Source: an uncultured Spirochaetaceae bacterium (lineage in GTDB: Bacteria; Spirochaetota; Spirochaetia; Treponematales; Treponemataceae). From it: DNA of 44,312 nt. Each line of letters starts with the position of its first letter. Position 1 is the stretch's first letter. Of this stretch, positions 30,989-38,139 are shown piece after piece. The notes below the pieces were generated by a model, which was not told the DNA's origin, did no database searches, and was given only the letters and a program-made list of their open reading frames with translations. Location of the stretch: the NCBI GenBank assembly GCA_902783245.1, contig CACZQF010000001.1, forward strand, positions 1 through 44,312, written 5' to 3'. A program made the translations under genes and the position numbers.

Positions 30989-32371
30989 CTACTCCATCTT
31001 CACGCCGTTGCCGCCCATCTCTTTTACCAGATAGCAGCACCGCGCGGCACGATAATAGTTCTTTTTGATCGAATCAGAAATATGCACATCAACGAGTCCT
31101 ACGGAAACCGTAACCTGACTGACGGCCTCCACATTCCGGCAGAACTGGCGGCACAGCTCGTATGCCTCGTCCTCAGAAATCTCGAACAGCACCAGGAATT
31201 CATCCCCGCCCCAGCGCAGCATAATCCCACGTTCCTTGAGCAACAACGACATAGCTTCCGTCACGGACACAAGCACCTCATCACCGTTCAGCGTATCATT
31301 TGCTTCTTTAAAGAAATCAATGTCGAACACCGCAAGGCTACGGAAGCGCATGGTATTGAACAGGCCGCGCTCGCCGAACATTTCCTTAAAGAAGTTCCGG
31401 TTCGGCAGTCCGGTCAGACCGTCCAACTGCGAGGACTTTCCGGCGGTATATGAGTACGCCGGACGCTTGCGCCTGTCGGCGGTGTACAGCAGCACGATCA
31501 CGGCAGCCACCAGAAGCACGGAGAACACGTAATACACCTTGGACACAGGCATAGACGGATGCGTACGCGTATCCCTGATAACAAAATACCAGTCGATCTG
31601 CGGTATATGTCTGACGGCGGCAAAGCCGTTCACGCCGTGGCGTACAAGACGGAAGTCATTGGTATCAGTGCCTTTCTTTGACTGCACCAGATACGCCAGC
31701 GAACCGACGTTGATATCCACATAGTTCGTATCCAGCTTGATCAGGCCGGAAGCGTCAGTCAGATTGATTTTAACCCCGTATTCCAGCTCATAAGCGGCAA
31801 TACGTGAAAGCACATCATATACGGAAACAGAGGTGCGTGCCACGCCGATCACACGGAGACCGTCCATAATCCGTTCGTTCACGTACAGAGAGGCGTCCGC
31901 CTCGTCTCCGATCTTCTTGAAGATTCCGATCGATGAATAGCTCTGGTGCGCCGACGCGGCACTATACCACATGTCCTGCGGATCTTTTACAGGATCAAGC
32001 ACTTTCAGAAGCCCGTCGTTCCGGTAATAGCGCCGCGTAGCATCCGAAATGACGCAGGCATATTTAAACCGGAACATATTCTTTATACGCAAAAGATAAT
32101 TCGTAAAGCGGACAACGTCATGCTGCAAGTCCTGATCGGATTCATGGATAAGCGCCGAGATCAAAAAGCTGTCGCACGCCATAGAACGCGCCACCGTCAG
32201 GGGTTCGGTGATCTCTGACACCACGGCATCATACAGACGGGATGCCACGGCAACATTCCGCTCATACTGTTTCTGGGAAGTCACATGAGACACCAGATAA
32301 TGCGTAAGCAGCTGGAATACAACAAAACAGATAAGGAAAATTGCCGCAAAGATATGTCTGCAGCCTTTCAT
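30989..32371 (-). CDS. Sensor protein with degenerate GGDEF domain
   Basis: A 460-residue protein with an N-terminal helix (about 8-28), an extracytoplasmic sensor region resembling a Cache fold (about 30-275), a second helix (about 277-293) and a GGDEF domain (about 305-460). RWGGDEFLVLF is intact. The preceding stretch, DIDFFKEANDTLNGDEVL, is three residues shorter than the usual NDTYGH..GDEVL and lacks the Gly-His, so nucleotide binding may be weak. The RxxD site is absent. It could be an active cyclase or a GTP sensor. The tandem with another GGDEF gene suggests dual input. AGGGTGAT precedes the ATG. Confidence 0.88.
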   Translation of the reverse strand: MKGCRHIFAAIFLICFVVFQLLTHYLVSHVTSQKQYERNVAVASRLYDAVVSEITEPLTVARSMACDSFLISALIHESDQDLQHDVVRFTNYLLRIKNMFRFKYACVISDATRRYYRNDGLLKVLDPVKDPQDMWYSAASAHQSYSSIGIFKKIGDEADASLYVNERIMDGLRVIGVARTSVSVYDVLSRIAAYELEYGVKINLTDASGLIKLDTNYVDINVGSLAYLVQSKKGTDTNDFRLVRHGVNGFAAVRHIPQIDWYFVIRDTRTHPSMPVSKVYYVFSVLLVAAVIVLLYTADRRKRPAYSYTAGKSSQLDGLTGLPNRNFFKEMFGERGLFNTMRFRSLAVFDIDFFKEANDTLNGDEVLVSVTEAMSLLLKERGIMLRWGGDEFLVLFEISEDEAYELCRQFCRNVEAVSQVTVSVGLVDVHISDSIKKNYYRAARCCYLVKEMGGNGVKME

Positions 32372-32451
32372 ATCACCCTGAACCTCTGAAAAAAAACTAC
32401 GCAGCAGCCCCGTGGAAGGCTGACGGGAATATAAAGCTACTAAAACTTCAG
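32372..32451. other. 5' flank of the GGDEF operon and repeat cluster
   Basis: A short intergenic stretch with no coding sequence. The family 1 repeat pair occupies the next 150 bp, up to the terminator of the SPOR-protein gene. Confidence 0.5.
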
Positions 32452-32529
32452 CCCCGACCTTGGTCGGGACAAAATGGTGGCTGACGCTGCATCACTACAG
32501 CCTGCCGCATCACCCCCACAGACATCCGA
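32452..32529 (+). repeat. Dispersed palindromic repeat, family 1, copy C
   Basis: The palindrome at 32453-32468, then ACAAAATGGTGGCTGACGC and the same 3' text as copy D. It is the first unit of a tandem pair with a 77-bp period. The distal GCCACC is missing, being replaced by the start of copy D. Confidence 0.8.
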
Positions 32530-32605
32530 CCCGACCTTGGTCGGGACAAAATGGTGGCTGACGCTGCATCACTACAGACTGCCGCATCTCGCCACCTCCT
32601 AGTAT
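32527..32605 (+). repeat. Dispersed palindromic repeat, family 1, copy D
   Basis: The palindrome at 32530-32545, then ACAAAATGGTGGC and a terminal GCCACCTCC at 32591-32599. It is a near-identical tandem duplicate of copy C and highly similar to copy B. The full two-hairpin form is present. Confidence 0.82.
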
Positions 32606-32632
32606 ACGGGAAAAGAAAAACGCTGTCCATAC

Positions 32633-32672
32633 AAAAAAACGGCGGGATACCCGCATTGCAGGTTCCCGCCGG
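32633..32672 (-). terminator. Terminator of the SPOR-protein gene
   Basis: On the minus strand, CGGCGGGAACCTGC and GCGGGTATCCCGCCG pair with small mismatches, followed by TTTTTTT. Confidence 0.85.
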
Positions 32673-32691
32673 AATGATTCAAAACAGTGTA

Positions 32692-34188
32692 CTACTTTAT
32701 TTTGCGCAGGAAGGCGTCTTTATACCCTCTGCTCTTGAAACGCTCAAGCACGGTACCATATTCGTCCTTGCCAAGCGGACCGACCAGCACCTGATACGCC
32801 TTGCCGTTGGTAAGCGGCACAAGCGCCATAGGATAGTTCTTGCCATACCGCTCGATGTTGGTACGGATGTTGTCAACCTTACCAAGCACTGCTATCTGTA
32901 CGTAGTAGGCGTCAGACTTAAGATCCTTAAAGCTGCCGCGCGCGTACTGCGCAAGATCAGAAGGCAGACCGCTGTCCCATGCGGGTACCGCCGCGGGAGC
33001 GGGTGCAGGCTGCACAGGTTCAACTACTTCAGGCTCGACGGCTACAACAGCCGCAGGTTCTGCTGCAGGCTCTTCCGCGGTTTCTGACAGAGCGGGTGCT
33101 CTGGGACTTGCGGGCACCAGCATGATCGGTGCGTACTCACCGGAAGAACCGGTATCATCGGATGCAATCTCTTCGTCCGCCGTATCGGCCAGCAGCGTAC
33201 CTGCAGGCTCTGCCGCGGGTTCTTCTGAAGCTTTTTCCGCGGATACCGCTGATACCGCAGTCTCTGCTGCAGCTGCAGGCAGCGGATCCTCTGCCACAGG
33301 CTCTGATTCCGGTTCGGGTTCAGCAGCTTTCTCAGGCTCAGCGGGCGGTTCTGCGGGTACAAGCACCACAAGCTCATCAGGCTCCACCGTCATGGGAACT
33401 TCTTCGGGCAGGTCATCGGGAACAATTTCCTCGGCCTCAGGTTCGGCTACAGCAGCCGTCTCAGGTACTGCCACAGCCACGGGTTCAGAAGGTGCAAGCG
33501 GCACCGCCGCAATTTCTTCTATTACATCATCATCATTGCTCAGCGAAGCCGCGGTCAGCTCAGCAGATTCCTCTTCCGCAGCTTCATCGGCAGGCGCTTC
33601 GGCAACTACCACCGGTACCGGCTCAGGCTCTTCCGCCACGGGAACAACAGCTTCCACGGGCGCCACAGTCTCAGCGGCAACCGCAGGTTCTTCCGGAACG
33701 GCAGTTTTAGGAATTGTATCCGCTTCGGGAACTGCAGGCGCTTCCGTTACCGCAGGCAGCACTGCAAGCGGTTCATTGACCGGAGCGGCAGGAACAGGCA
33801 TGGATGACGCAGGCTCAGTGTCGGGCGTCAGCACGGCGGTACCGTACACGGATTCATCAAGCTTTCCGGTACGCTTGGTCAGGCGTACGAGCGTGTTATC
33901 ATCTTTATTGATGCCCAGCTTACGTGCCGCGGTCTCGGACATGAGCACGGCCACGCCTTCGGAAGGATCAAGCGCTCCCACGACCAGTACTTCCACCGTC
34001 TGGCCGTTAGAAGGGTTGGTCACGCTCACGCTGTCTCCGGGAAGGTAGCCGATGGTCTTGGCAAACAATCCGTCGGGCAAATCGCCCTTTTCTGCAACTA
34101 CGGCACGGCCGTCCACAGAAGGACTGAAAGCAGCCAGCACGCTCATTCCGACTACAGCAACTACTGCCAATACAAGGTTCTTTTTCAT
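32692..34188 (-). CDS. Secreted DPBB-like and SPOR-domain protein
   Basis: A 498-residue protein with a signal peptide or anchor (about 1-20). Residues about 25-95 resemble a degenerate RlpA-type double-psi beta-barrel (GYLPGDSVSVTNPSNGQTV, then AARKLGI), but the usual DRGP catalytic stretch is not visible. A linker of about 280 residues, very rich in Pro, Glu, Ala and Val, leads to a C-terminal SPOR domain (about 425-498: YYVQIAVLGKVDNIRTNIER, AYQVLVGPLG). SPOR domains bind denuded peptidoglycan at division sites. The role in septal wall processing is inference. GAGGGG precedes the ATG by about 11 nt. The long open frame on the other strand is a composition artefact. Confidence 0.88.
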   Translation of the reverse strand: MKKNLVLAVVAVVGMSVLAAFSPSVDGRAVVAEKGDLPDGLFAKTIGYLPGDSVSVTNPSNGQTVEVLVVGALDPSEGVAVLMSETAARKLGINKDDNTLVRLTKRTGKLDESVYGTAVLTPDTEPASSMPVPAAPVNEPLAVLPAVTEAPAVPEADTIPKTAVPEEPAVAAETVAPVEAVVPVAEEPEPVPVVVAEAPADEAAEEESAELTAASLSNDDDVIEEIAAVPLAPSEPVAVAVPETAAVAEPEAEEIVPDDLPEEVPMTVEPDELVVLVPAEPPAEPEKAAEPEPESEPVAEDPLPAAAAETAVSAVSAEKASEEPAAEPAGTLLADTADEEIASDDTGSSGEYAPIMLVPASPRAPALSETAEEPAAEPAAVVAVEPEVVEPVQPAPAPAAVPAWDSGLPSDLAQYARGSFKDLKSDAYYVQIAVLGKVDNIRTNIERYGKNYPMALVPLTNGKAYQVLVGPLGKDEYGTVLERFKSRGYKDAFLRKIK

Positions 34189-34215
34189 TACGGTTTTACC
34201 CCTCTATTGTTTCCA

Positions 34216-34746
34216 CTATCGTTTCCACATTTCTACTTCAATCGTTTTTGCCACTTTCGCCGCAAAACCTTTTATGCCCGACGCATCATTACGCGTCAGG
34301 TCAGCGGATGACGGTTCCATGATACCTGAAGCGGTACAGCCGCCGGACGGCATGACGTACGCTTTCCACGTAACCGCCTTAATGCTGCTCAGCCGGGTCT
34401 GCTCGGGCGACCGCGCCGTACTTGAAGCGGCAGTGTCATACTTGATAGATATCAGTATCACAAACTGCACGTCGCCGCCTGACCCCAGCTCCAGCGTCTT
34501 TTTCAGCGTCTCAGGCTCAGGTTCGGCGCTCCACTCCTGTACCGTCACCACAGGTGCGCTCGTAACCACCGCGCCGGAGTCAAAAAAGCAGTCCATGACC
34601 GCGCTCTCAAACAGCAGGGTGGCATCGCGAACCTTTTCAGAGGCAGGATCGCACTGCACCGTCTGAACCGCCACGCAGGAAGCATGCGCGCTTGTAATCA
34701 CCGCAAGCAGTACGGCGCACATACCGATCGTACGGCAGAATCTCAT
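34216..34746 (-). CDS. Small secreted protein of unknown function
   Basis: A 176-residue protein with a signal peptide (about 1-22, cleavage after AHA, or lipidation at Cys24 if the spirochaete lipobox is relaxed). The mature part has a Cys pair near its start and a strand-helix pattern; TWKAYVMPSGGCTASG lies near the middle. No domain is recognised. ATG 34746 follows GGAGGAG by 6 nt, and a hairpin lies just upstream; the longer frame to 34911 is rejected. It lies 27 bp before the SPOR-protein gene, so the two are probably co-transcribed and may act together at the cell wall. Confidence 0.78.
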   Translation of the reverse strand: MRFCRTIGMCAVLLAVITSAHASCVAVQTVQCDPASEKVRDATLLFESAVMDCFFDSGAVVTSAPVVTVQEWSAEPEPETLKKTLELGSGGDVQFVILISIKYDTAASSTARSPEQTRLSSIKAVTWKAYVMPSGGCTASGIMEPSSADLTRNDASGIKGFAAKVAKTIEVEMWKR

Positions 34747-34752
34747 ATAGTA

Positions 34753-34785
34753 CTCCTCCGGGCACTCCGCACCCTGGGGAGTGCC
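34753..34785 (-). promoter_or_regulatory. Hairpin abutting the Shine-Dalgarno of the gene at 34746
   Basis: On the minus strand, GGCACTCC (from plus 34778-34785) and GGAGTGCC (from plus 34761-34768) form a perfect 8-bp stem with a 9-nt loop. One base separates it from GGAGGAG (plus 34753-34759). It could block or modulate ribosome access or protect the 5' end. Confidence 0.55.
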
Positions 34786-34859
34786 ATGTTGCCTCTCTAT
34801 TAAACATCGGCTGATAAGAAAAAATGGTTTACTAAATACTGTTATTTTTTCATGCCCTA

Positions 34860-34868
34860 TGGTATAGT
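34860..34868 (+). promoter_or_regulatory. Extended -10 of the NusG-paralogue operon, leaderless
   Basis: TGG-TATAGT (hexamer 34863-34868) ends 7 nt before ATG 34876. Only an AGG triplet could serve as a Shine-Dalgarno. It starts the six-gene operon. Confidence 0.6.
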
Positions 34869-34875
34869 AGGCATC

Positions 34876-35427
34876 ATGAAGTATTATGCCGTTCAGGTAG
34901 CAACCCGCCATGAAAAGAATTTTATTGAGCAGTCCGAGCGGTGCCTGAAAGCAGCGGAAACAGCACAGCTGCTGCCGTCTTCGCTGCCGCGGTTCATTTT
35001 TCCTGAGCGGCTTATGAAAATCAGGCGGCAGGGCAAGAACACCACCGAGCTGCAGCCGCTGTTTGCCGGCTATGTATTTCTGGAGCTTGAGGATGCTGTT
35101 TCCCTGGAGCTGTTCCAGCTGCTACGGCACCAGCAGTATTTTTTCCGATTTCTGAAGAGCAATCAGGAGATCGTGCCGCTCAGAGATAACGATCTGGCCA
35201 TTCTGCAGCATTTTATTTCGCTCGGCGTGACCGCACTGCCTTCCAAAGTGTTTTTTGACGAAAATGATAAAATATCCGTGATCTCCGGCCCGCTGAAAGG
35301 TCTGGAAGGAAACATTATAAAAGTAGATAAAAGGAAGCACAGGGCTAAGGTACAGGTTGAATTTGCGGAATCGCAGATCACCTTTGACCTTTCCTTTGAT
35401 ATGATGCAGAAAGAAGTGACACAATGA
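34876..35427 (+). CDS. NusG-paralogue transcription antitermination factor
   Basis: A 183-residue protein with an N-terminal NGN domain (about 1-110: MKYYAVQVATRHEK, LQPLFAGYVFLELED, FFRFLKSN) and a C-terminal KOW domain (about 130-175: DKISVISGPLKGLEGNIIKV). NusG paralogues of the LoaP, RfaH and UpxY types travel with RNA polymerase and stop premature termination in long polysaccharide or specialised-metabolite operons. Being first in a six-gene operon with overlapping genes fits that role. ATG 34876 is preferred over one at 34852, which lies within the promoter. Housekeeping NusG is presumably elsewhere on the chromosome. Confidence 0.9.
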   Translation: MKYYAVQVATRHEKNFIEQSERCLKAAETAQLLPSSLPRFIFPERLMKIRRQGKNTTELQPLFAGYVFLELEDAVSLELFQLLRHQQYFFRFLKSNQEIVPLRDNDLAILQHFISLGVTALPSKVFFDENDKISVISGPLKGLEGNIIKVDKRKHRAKVQVEFAESQITFDLSFDMMQKEVTQ

Positions 35428-36938
35428 GCGGCGGAATACATAAGATTCAAACAAGACTGTATATTATCGGCGCTGGATTTGCCGGGCAGATGATTGCCGC
35501 GGACATAAAGCGCAAGAAGATTCTCGGCACGGTGGCGGCGTTTCTGGACGACGACAAAAGCCTTATCGGTACTGAAATAGACGGCATTCCCATTCTGGGG
35601 CCTGTCACCAACACCACCGTATCGCTGCTCAAGTGCAACGATCTTGATGAAGCGATTCTGGCCATACCGAACGCACCCGTGGAGCGCATCCGGGCAATCT
35701 ATGAGCTGCTGTCGGCAAACGGCTTCCGCAGAATCAAGATCCTGCCGTCCATCAGCCAGGTGGTGAGCGGTACCGCGCATCTGGTGCAGACGCGCGAAAT
35801 CAATCCGCTTGATATTCTGGGACGCACTCCGGTAATCATCCAGCTCACGCGGAGCCTTGACTATCTGAGGGGCAAGCGCGTGCTCATTACCGGCGCGGGC
35901 GGCTCAATCGGCTCGGAGCTTGCACGGCAGCTGCTTTCCGGCGGCGCAGAACGCCTGTACCTGTTCGGTCACGGTGAAAATTCCATCTATCAGATAGACC
36001 GCCAGCTGCGCCTGCTGCAGGCCGAAGGCGTAGGCGAAAAGGCGGTGATCGTGCCCATCATCGGAGACATGAAAGACCGCCGGTACGTGCAGTACATCAT
36101 CTCAAAAACACGGTGCAACGTCATCTTCCACTGCGCGGCCTACAAGCATGTGCCACTTATGGAAGAAAACCCGGTGGCCGTCATAGAAAACAATGTGTTC
36201 GGCACCAAAAACCTGCTTGACGCCGCCGCATCATGCGGCGTACAGCGGTTCGTGCTTATTTCAACCGACAAAGCAGTACAGCCGGTATCGGTGTACGGCG
36301 TATCAAAGATGCTGTGCGAGCAGCTTGTCATGGAGGCAGCCGGCCGCGTATCCGACCGTCAGTCATATATGTTCGTGCGGTTCGGCAATGTGCTCGGCTC
36401 GCGCGGCTCCATTCTGCCGCTTTTTATGGAGCAGATCCACAACGGCGGCCCCGTAACGGTCACCACCGCCGACATGGAGCGGTATTTTATGACTATTCCG
36501 GAGGCATGCTCGCTCGTACTGCAGGCAGGCGGCGTGGGCAAAAACGGTACGCCCTACCTGCTTGACATGGGCGAGCCGATCAAGATTCTGGAGCTGGCCG
36601 AGCAGATCATCAGATTCAGCGGTTTTGAGCCGTACAAAGACATTGACATCAGGCTTACCGGCCCGCGGCGCGGCGAGCGTGCGGTGGAGCCGCTGTGGCT
36701 GCCCGAAGAAAAGCCCGCTCCCACGGAATATCCCAAGATACTGCAGCTGCAGCATGTGGAGCAGATGAAATACCCGCTCAACACACTGCTTGACAAGCTT
36801 GCGCCCGTATGCCTTGCCCCGGCAGGCGACGGGCCGCTGCCCGAATCCTACCGCAACAGCGCGGCGCTCAGGCAGATTCTTGCGGACGCAGTGCCGTCAT
36901 ATCAATCGTTTTTACAGCAGGAGGCGGATCATGTCTGA
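35424..36938 (+). CDS. CapD/FlaA1-type nucleotide-sugar dehydratase or epimerase
   Basis: A 504-residue protein. The N-terminal Rossmann-like domain (about 8-130, IIGAGFAGQMIA) is the part that precedes the catalytic domain in CapD/WbpM relatives, here without their membrane helices. The catalytic SDR domain starts with GKRVLITGAGGSIGSELARQ (about 152-171), has CAAYKHVPLMEENP (about 238) and STDKAVQPVSVYGVSK (about 278-293, the Y-x3-K pair plus the Asp-Lys typical of 4,6-dehydratases). It probably acts on UDP-N-acetylhexosamine to give a 4-keto-6-deoxy sugar, the substrate for the next gene's aminotransferase. It overlaps the NusG-paralogue gene by 4 nt. Confidence 0.92.
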   Translation: MSGGIHKIQTRLYIIGAGFAGQMIAADIKRKKILGTVAAFLDDDKSLIGTEIDGIPILGPVTNTTVSLLKCNDLDEAILAIPNAPVERIRAIYELLSANGFRRIKILPSISQVVSGTAHLVQTREINPLDILGRTPVIIQLTRSLDYLRGKRVLITGAGGSIGSELARQLLSGGAERLYLFGHGENSIYQIDRQLRLLQAEGVGEKAVIVPIIGDMKDRRYVQYIISKTRCNVIFHCAAYKHVPLMEENPVAVIENNVFGTKNLLDAAASCGVQRFVLISTDKAVQPVSVYGVSKMLCEQLVMEAAGRVSDRQSYMFVRFGNVLGSRGSILPLFMEQIHNGGPVTVTTADMERYFMTIPEACSLVLQAGGVGKNGTPYLLDMGEPIKILELAEQIIRFSGFEPYKDIDIRLTGPRRGERAVEPLWLPEEKPAPTEYPKILQLQHVEQMKYPLNTLLDKLAPVCLAPAGDGPLPESYRNSAALRQILADAVPSYQSFLQQEADHV

Positions 36939-38139
36939 CGCAGACAGCCTGAAAGTGCCGTTCTCACGGCCTTCTATCGGACCTGAAGAGGAGCAGGCAG
37001 TACTGGAAGTGCTCCGCAGCGGCTGGCTCACCACCGGAAAGCATGCGCTTGCTTTTGAAAAAGAATTCTCCGAGGCAGTGTCACGGGTGCCCGGCACGCG
37101 CGACACCCGCCCCGTAATCAGTCTGGCAGTGAACAGCAACACAAGCGGCATGCTGCTTGCCATGGAAGCCTGCGGAGTAACCGCGGGTACCGCCGTCATC
37201 ACTACTCCGTATACCTTTGTATCCACGGCCGCCTGCGCCCGCCATCTGGGCGCCGACGTATATTTTGCAGACCTTGAGCCTGACACTTACAGTATTGATC
37301 CTGACGCAGTGGAGCGCATTCTGGCCTCCGAAAAAGGCAAAAAGGTCAAGGCTGTCATTCCCGTACACATAGCAGGCACGCTGTGCAACATGAAGCGCAT
37401 CTGCGCCATTGCGGACGCATACGGCGTAAAAGTGATCGAAGACGCAGCTCACGCCTACCCTTCGCCCACCGGCATGGGCTATGCGGGCACCATCGGTGAC
37501 GCAGGCGTATTTTCTTTCTACGTAACCAAGACACTGACCACCGCAGAAGGCGGCATGGTATGTACGCGCGATCCGGAGCTTGCACGGCGCATGACGGTCA
37601 TGCGTATGCACGGCATGGACCGTACCACCTGGGACCGCTACACGTCTCCGAAAGCTTCCTGGGAATACGATATCATCGCGCCGGGCTATAAATTCAACCT
37701 GCCGGACATACTCGCCGCGCTCGGGCGTGAGCAGCTCAAAAAAGCCGACGGCTTTTTTGAACGGCGCGTACGCATCGTGCGTCAGTACAATGAGGCGTTC
37801 CGCAATCTTGATTTTATCAGGCTTCCGCCGGACGGCGAAGGAAACGCCTGGCACCTGTACATAATCCGCATACGTCCCGAAAAGCTTACGATAGACCGGG
37901 AGCGCTTTGCAAAGGAGCTGCAGCGTGCGGGCATCGGCATCTCCGTGCATTTTATACCGCTGTTCCATTTTACGTACTGGCAGCAGCTGTATCCCGGGTT
38001 CACCGCACAGGCATACCCGCATGCAGAGACGCAGTATCAGACGTCCATTTCCATACCGCTGTGGCCTGACATGACGGACGGCATGGTAAGCGATGTTATC
38101 GCCGCGGTAAAGGCGGTCGGGGAGCGGTTCCATGCCTAA
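36931..38139 (+). CDS. DegT/DnrJ/EryC1-type sugar aminotransferase
   Basis: A 402-residue PLP enzyme that puts an amino group on a keto-sugar nucleotide. It has the opening PFSRPSIGPEEEQAVLEVL, the GWLTTGKHALAFEKEF segment, IEDAAHAYPSP (about 170) and the PLP lysine in FSFYVTKTLTTAEGGM (about residues 190-205). The upstream dehydratase supplies a plausible 4-keto substrate, as in PglF-PglE of bacillosamine synthesis. ATG 36931 follows CAGGAGG and overlaps the previous stop by 8 nt; the longer frame from 36790 is rejected. The product sugar is not known. Confidence 0.92.
   Translation: MSDADSLKVPFSRPSIGPEEEQAVLEVLRSGWLTTGKHALAFEKEFSEAVSRVPGTRDTRPVISLAVNSNTSGMLLAMEACGVTAGTAVITTPYTFVSTAACARHLGADVYFADLEPDTYSIDPDAVERILASEKGKKVKAVIPVHIAGTLCNMKRICAIADAYGVKVIEDAAHAYPSPTGMGYAGTIGDAGVFSFYVTKTLTTAEGGMVCTRDPELARRMTVMRMHGMDRTTWDRYTSPKASWEYDIIAPGYKFNLPDILAALGREQLKKADGFFERRVRIVRQYNEAFRNLDFIRLPPDGEGNAWHLYIIRIRPEKLTIDRERFAKELQRAGIGISVHFIPLFHFTYWQQLYPGFTAQAYPHAETQYQTSISIPLWPDMTDGMVSDVIAAVKAVGERFHA

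Noticed and set aside
32452-32605. CRISPR array candidate
   Set aside because: Only two copies are in tandem, spacers are repeat-derived and no cas gene is nearby.
33122-34048. Plus-strand open frame of 308 codons, very rich in Ser, Ala, Gly and Thr
   Set aside because: It mirrors the Pro/Glu/Ala codons of the SPOR protein on the other strand and is a composition artefact.
37081-38133. Minus-strand open frame of 350 codons
   Set aside because: It is antisense to the DegT aminotransferase, with no ribosome-binding site and unlikely protein composition.
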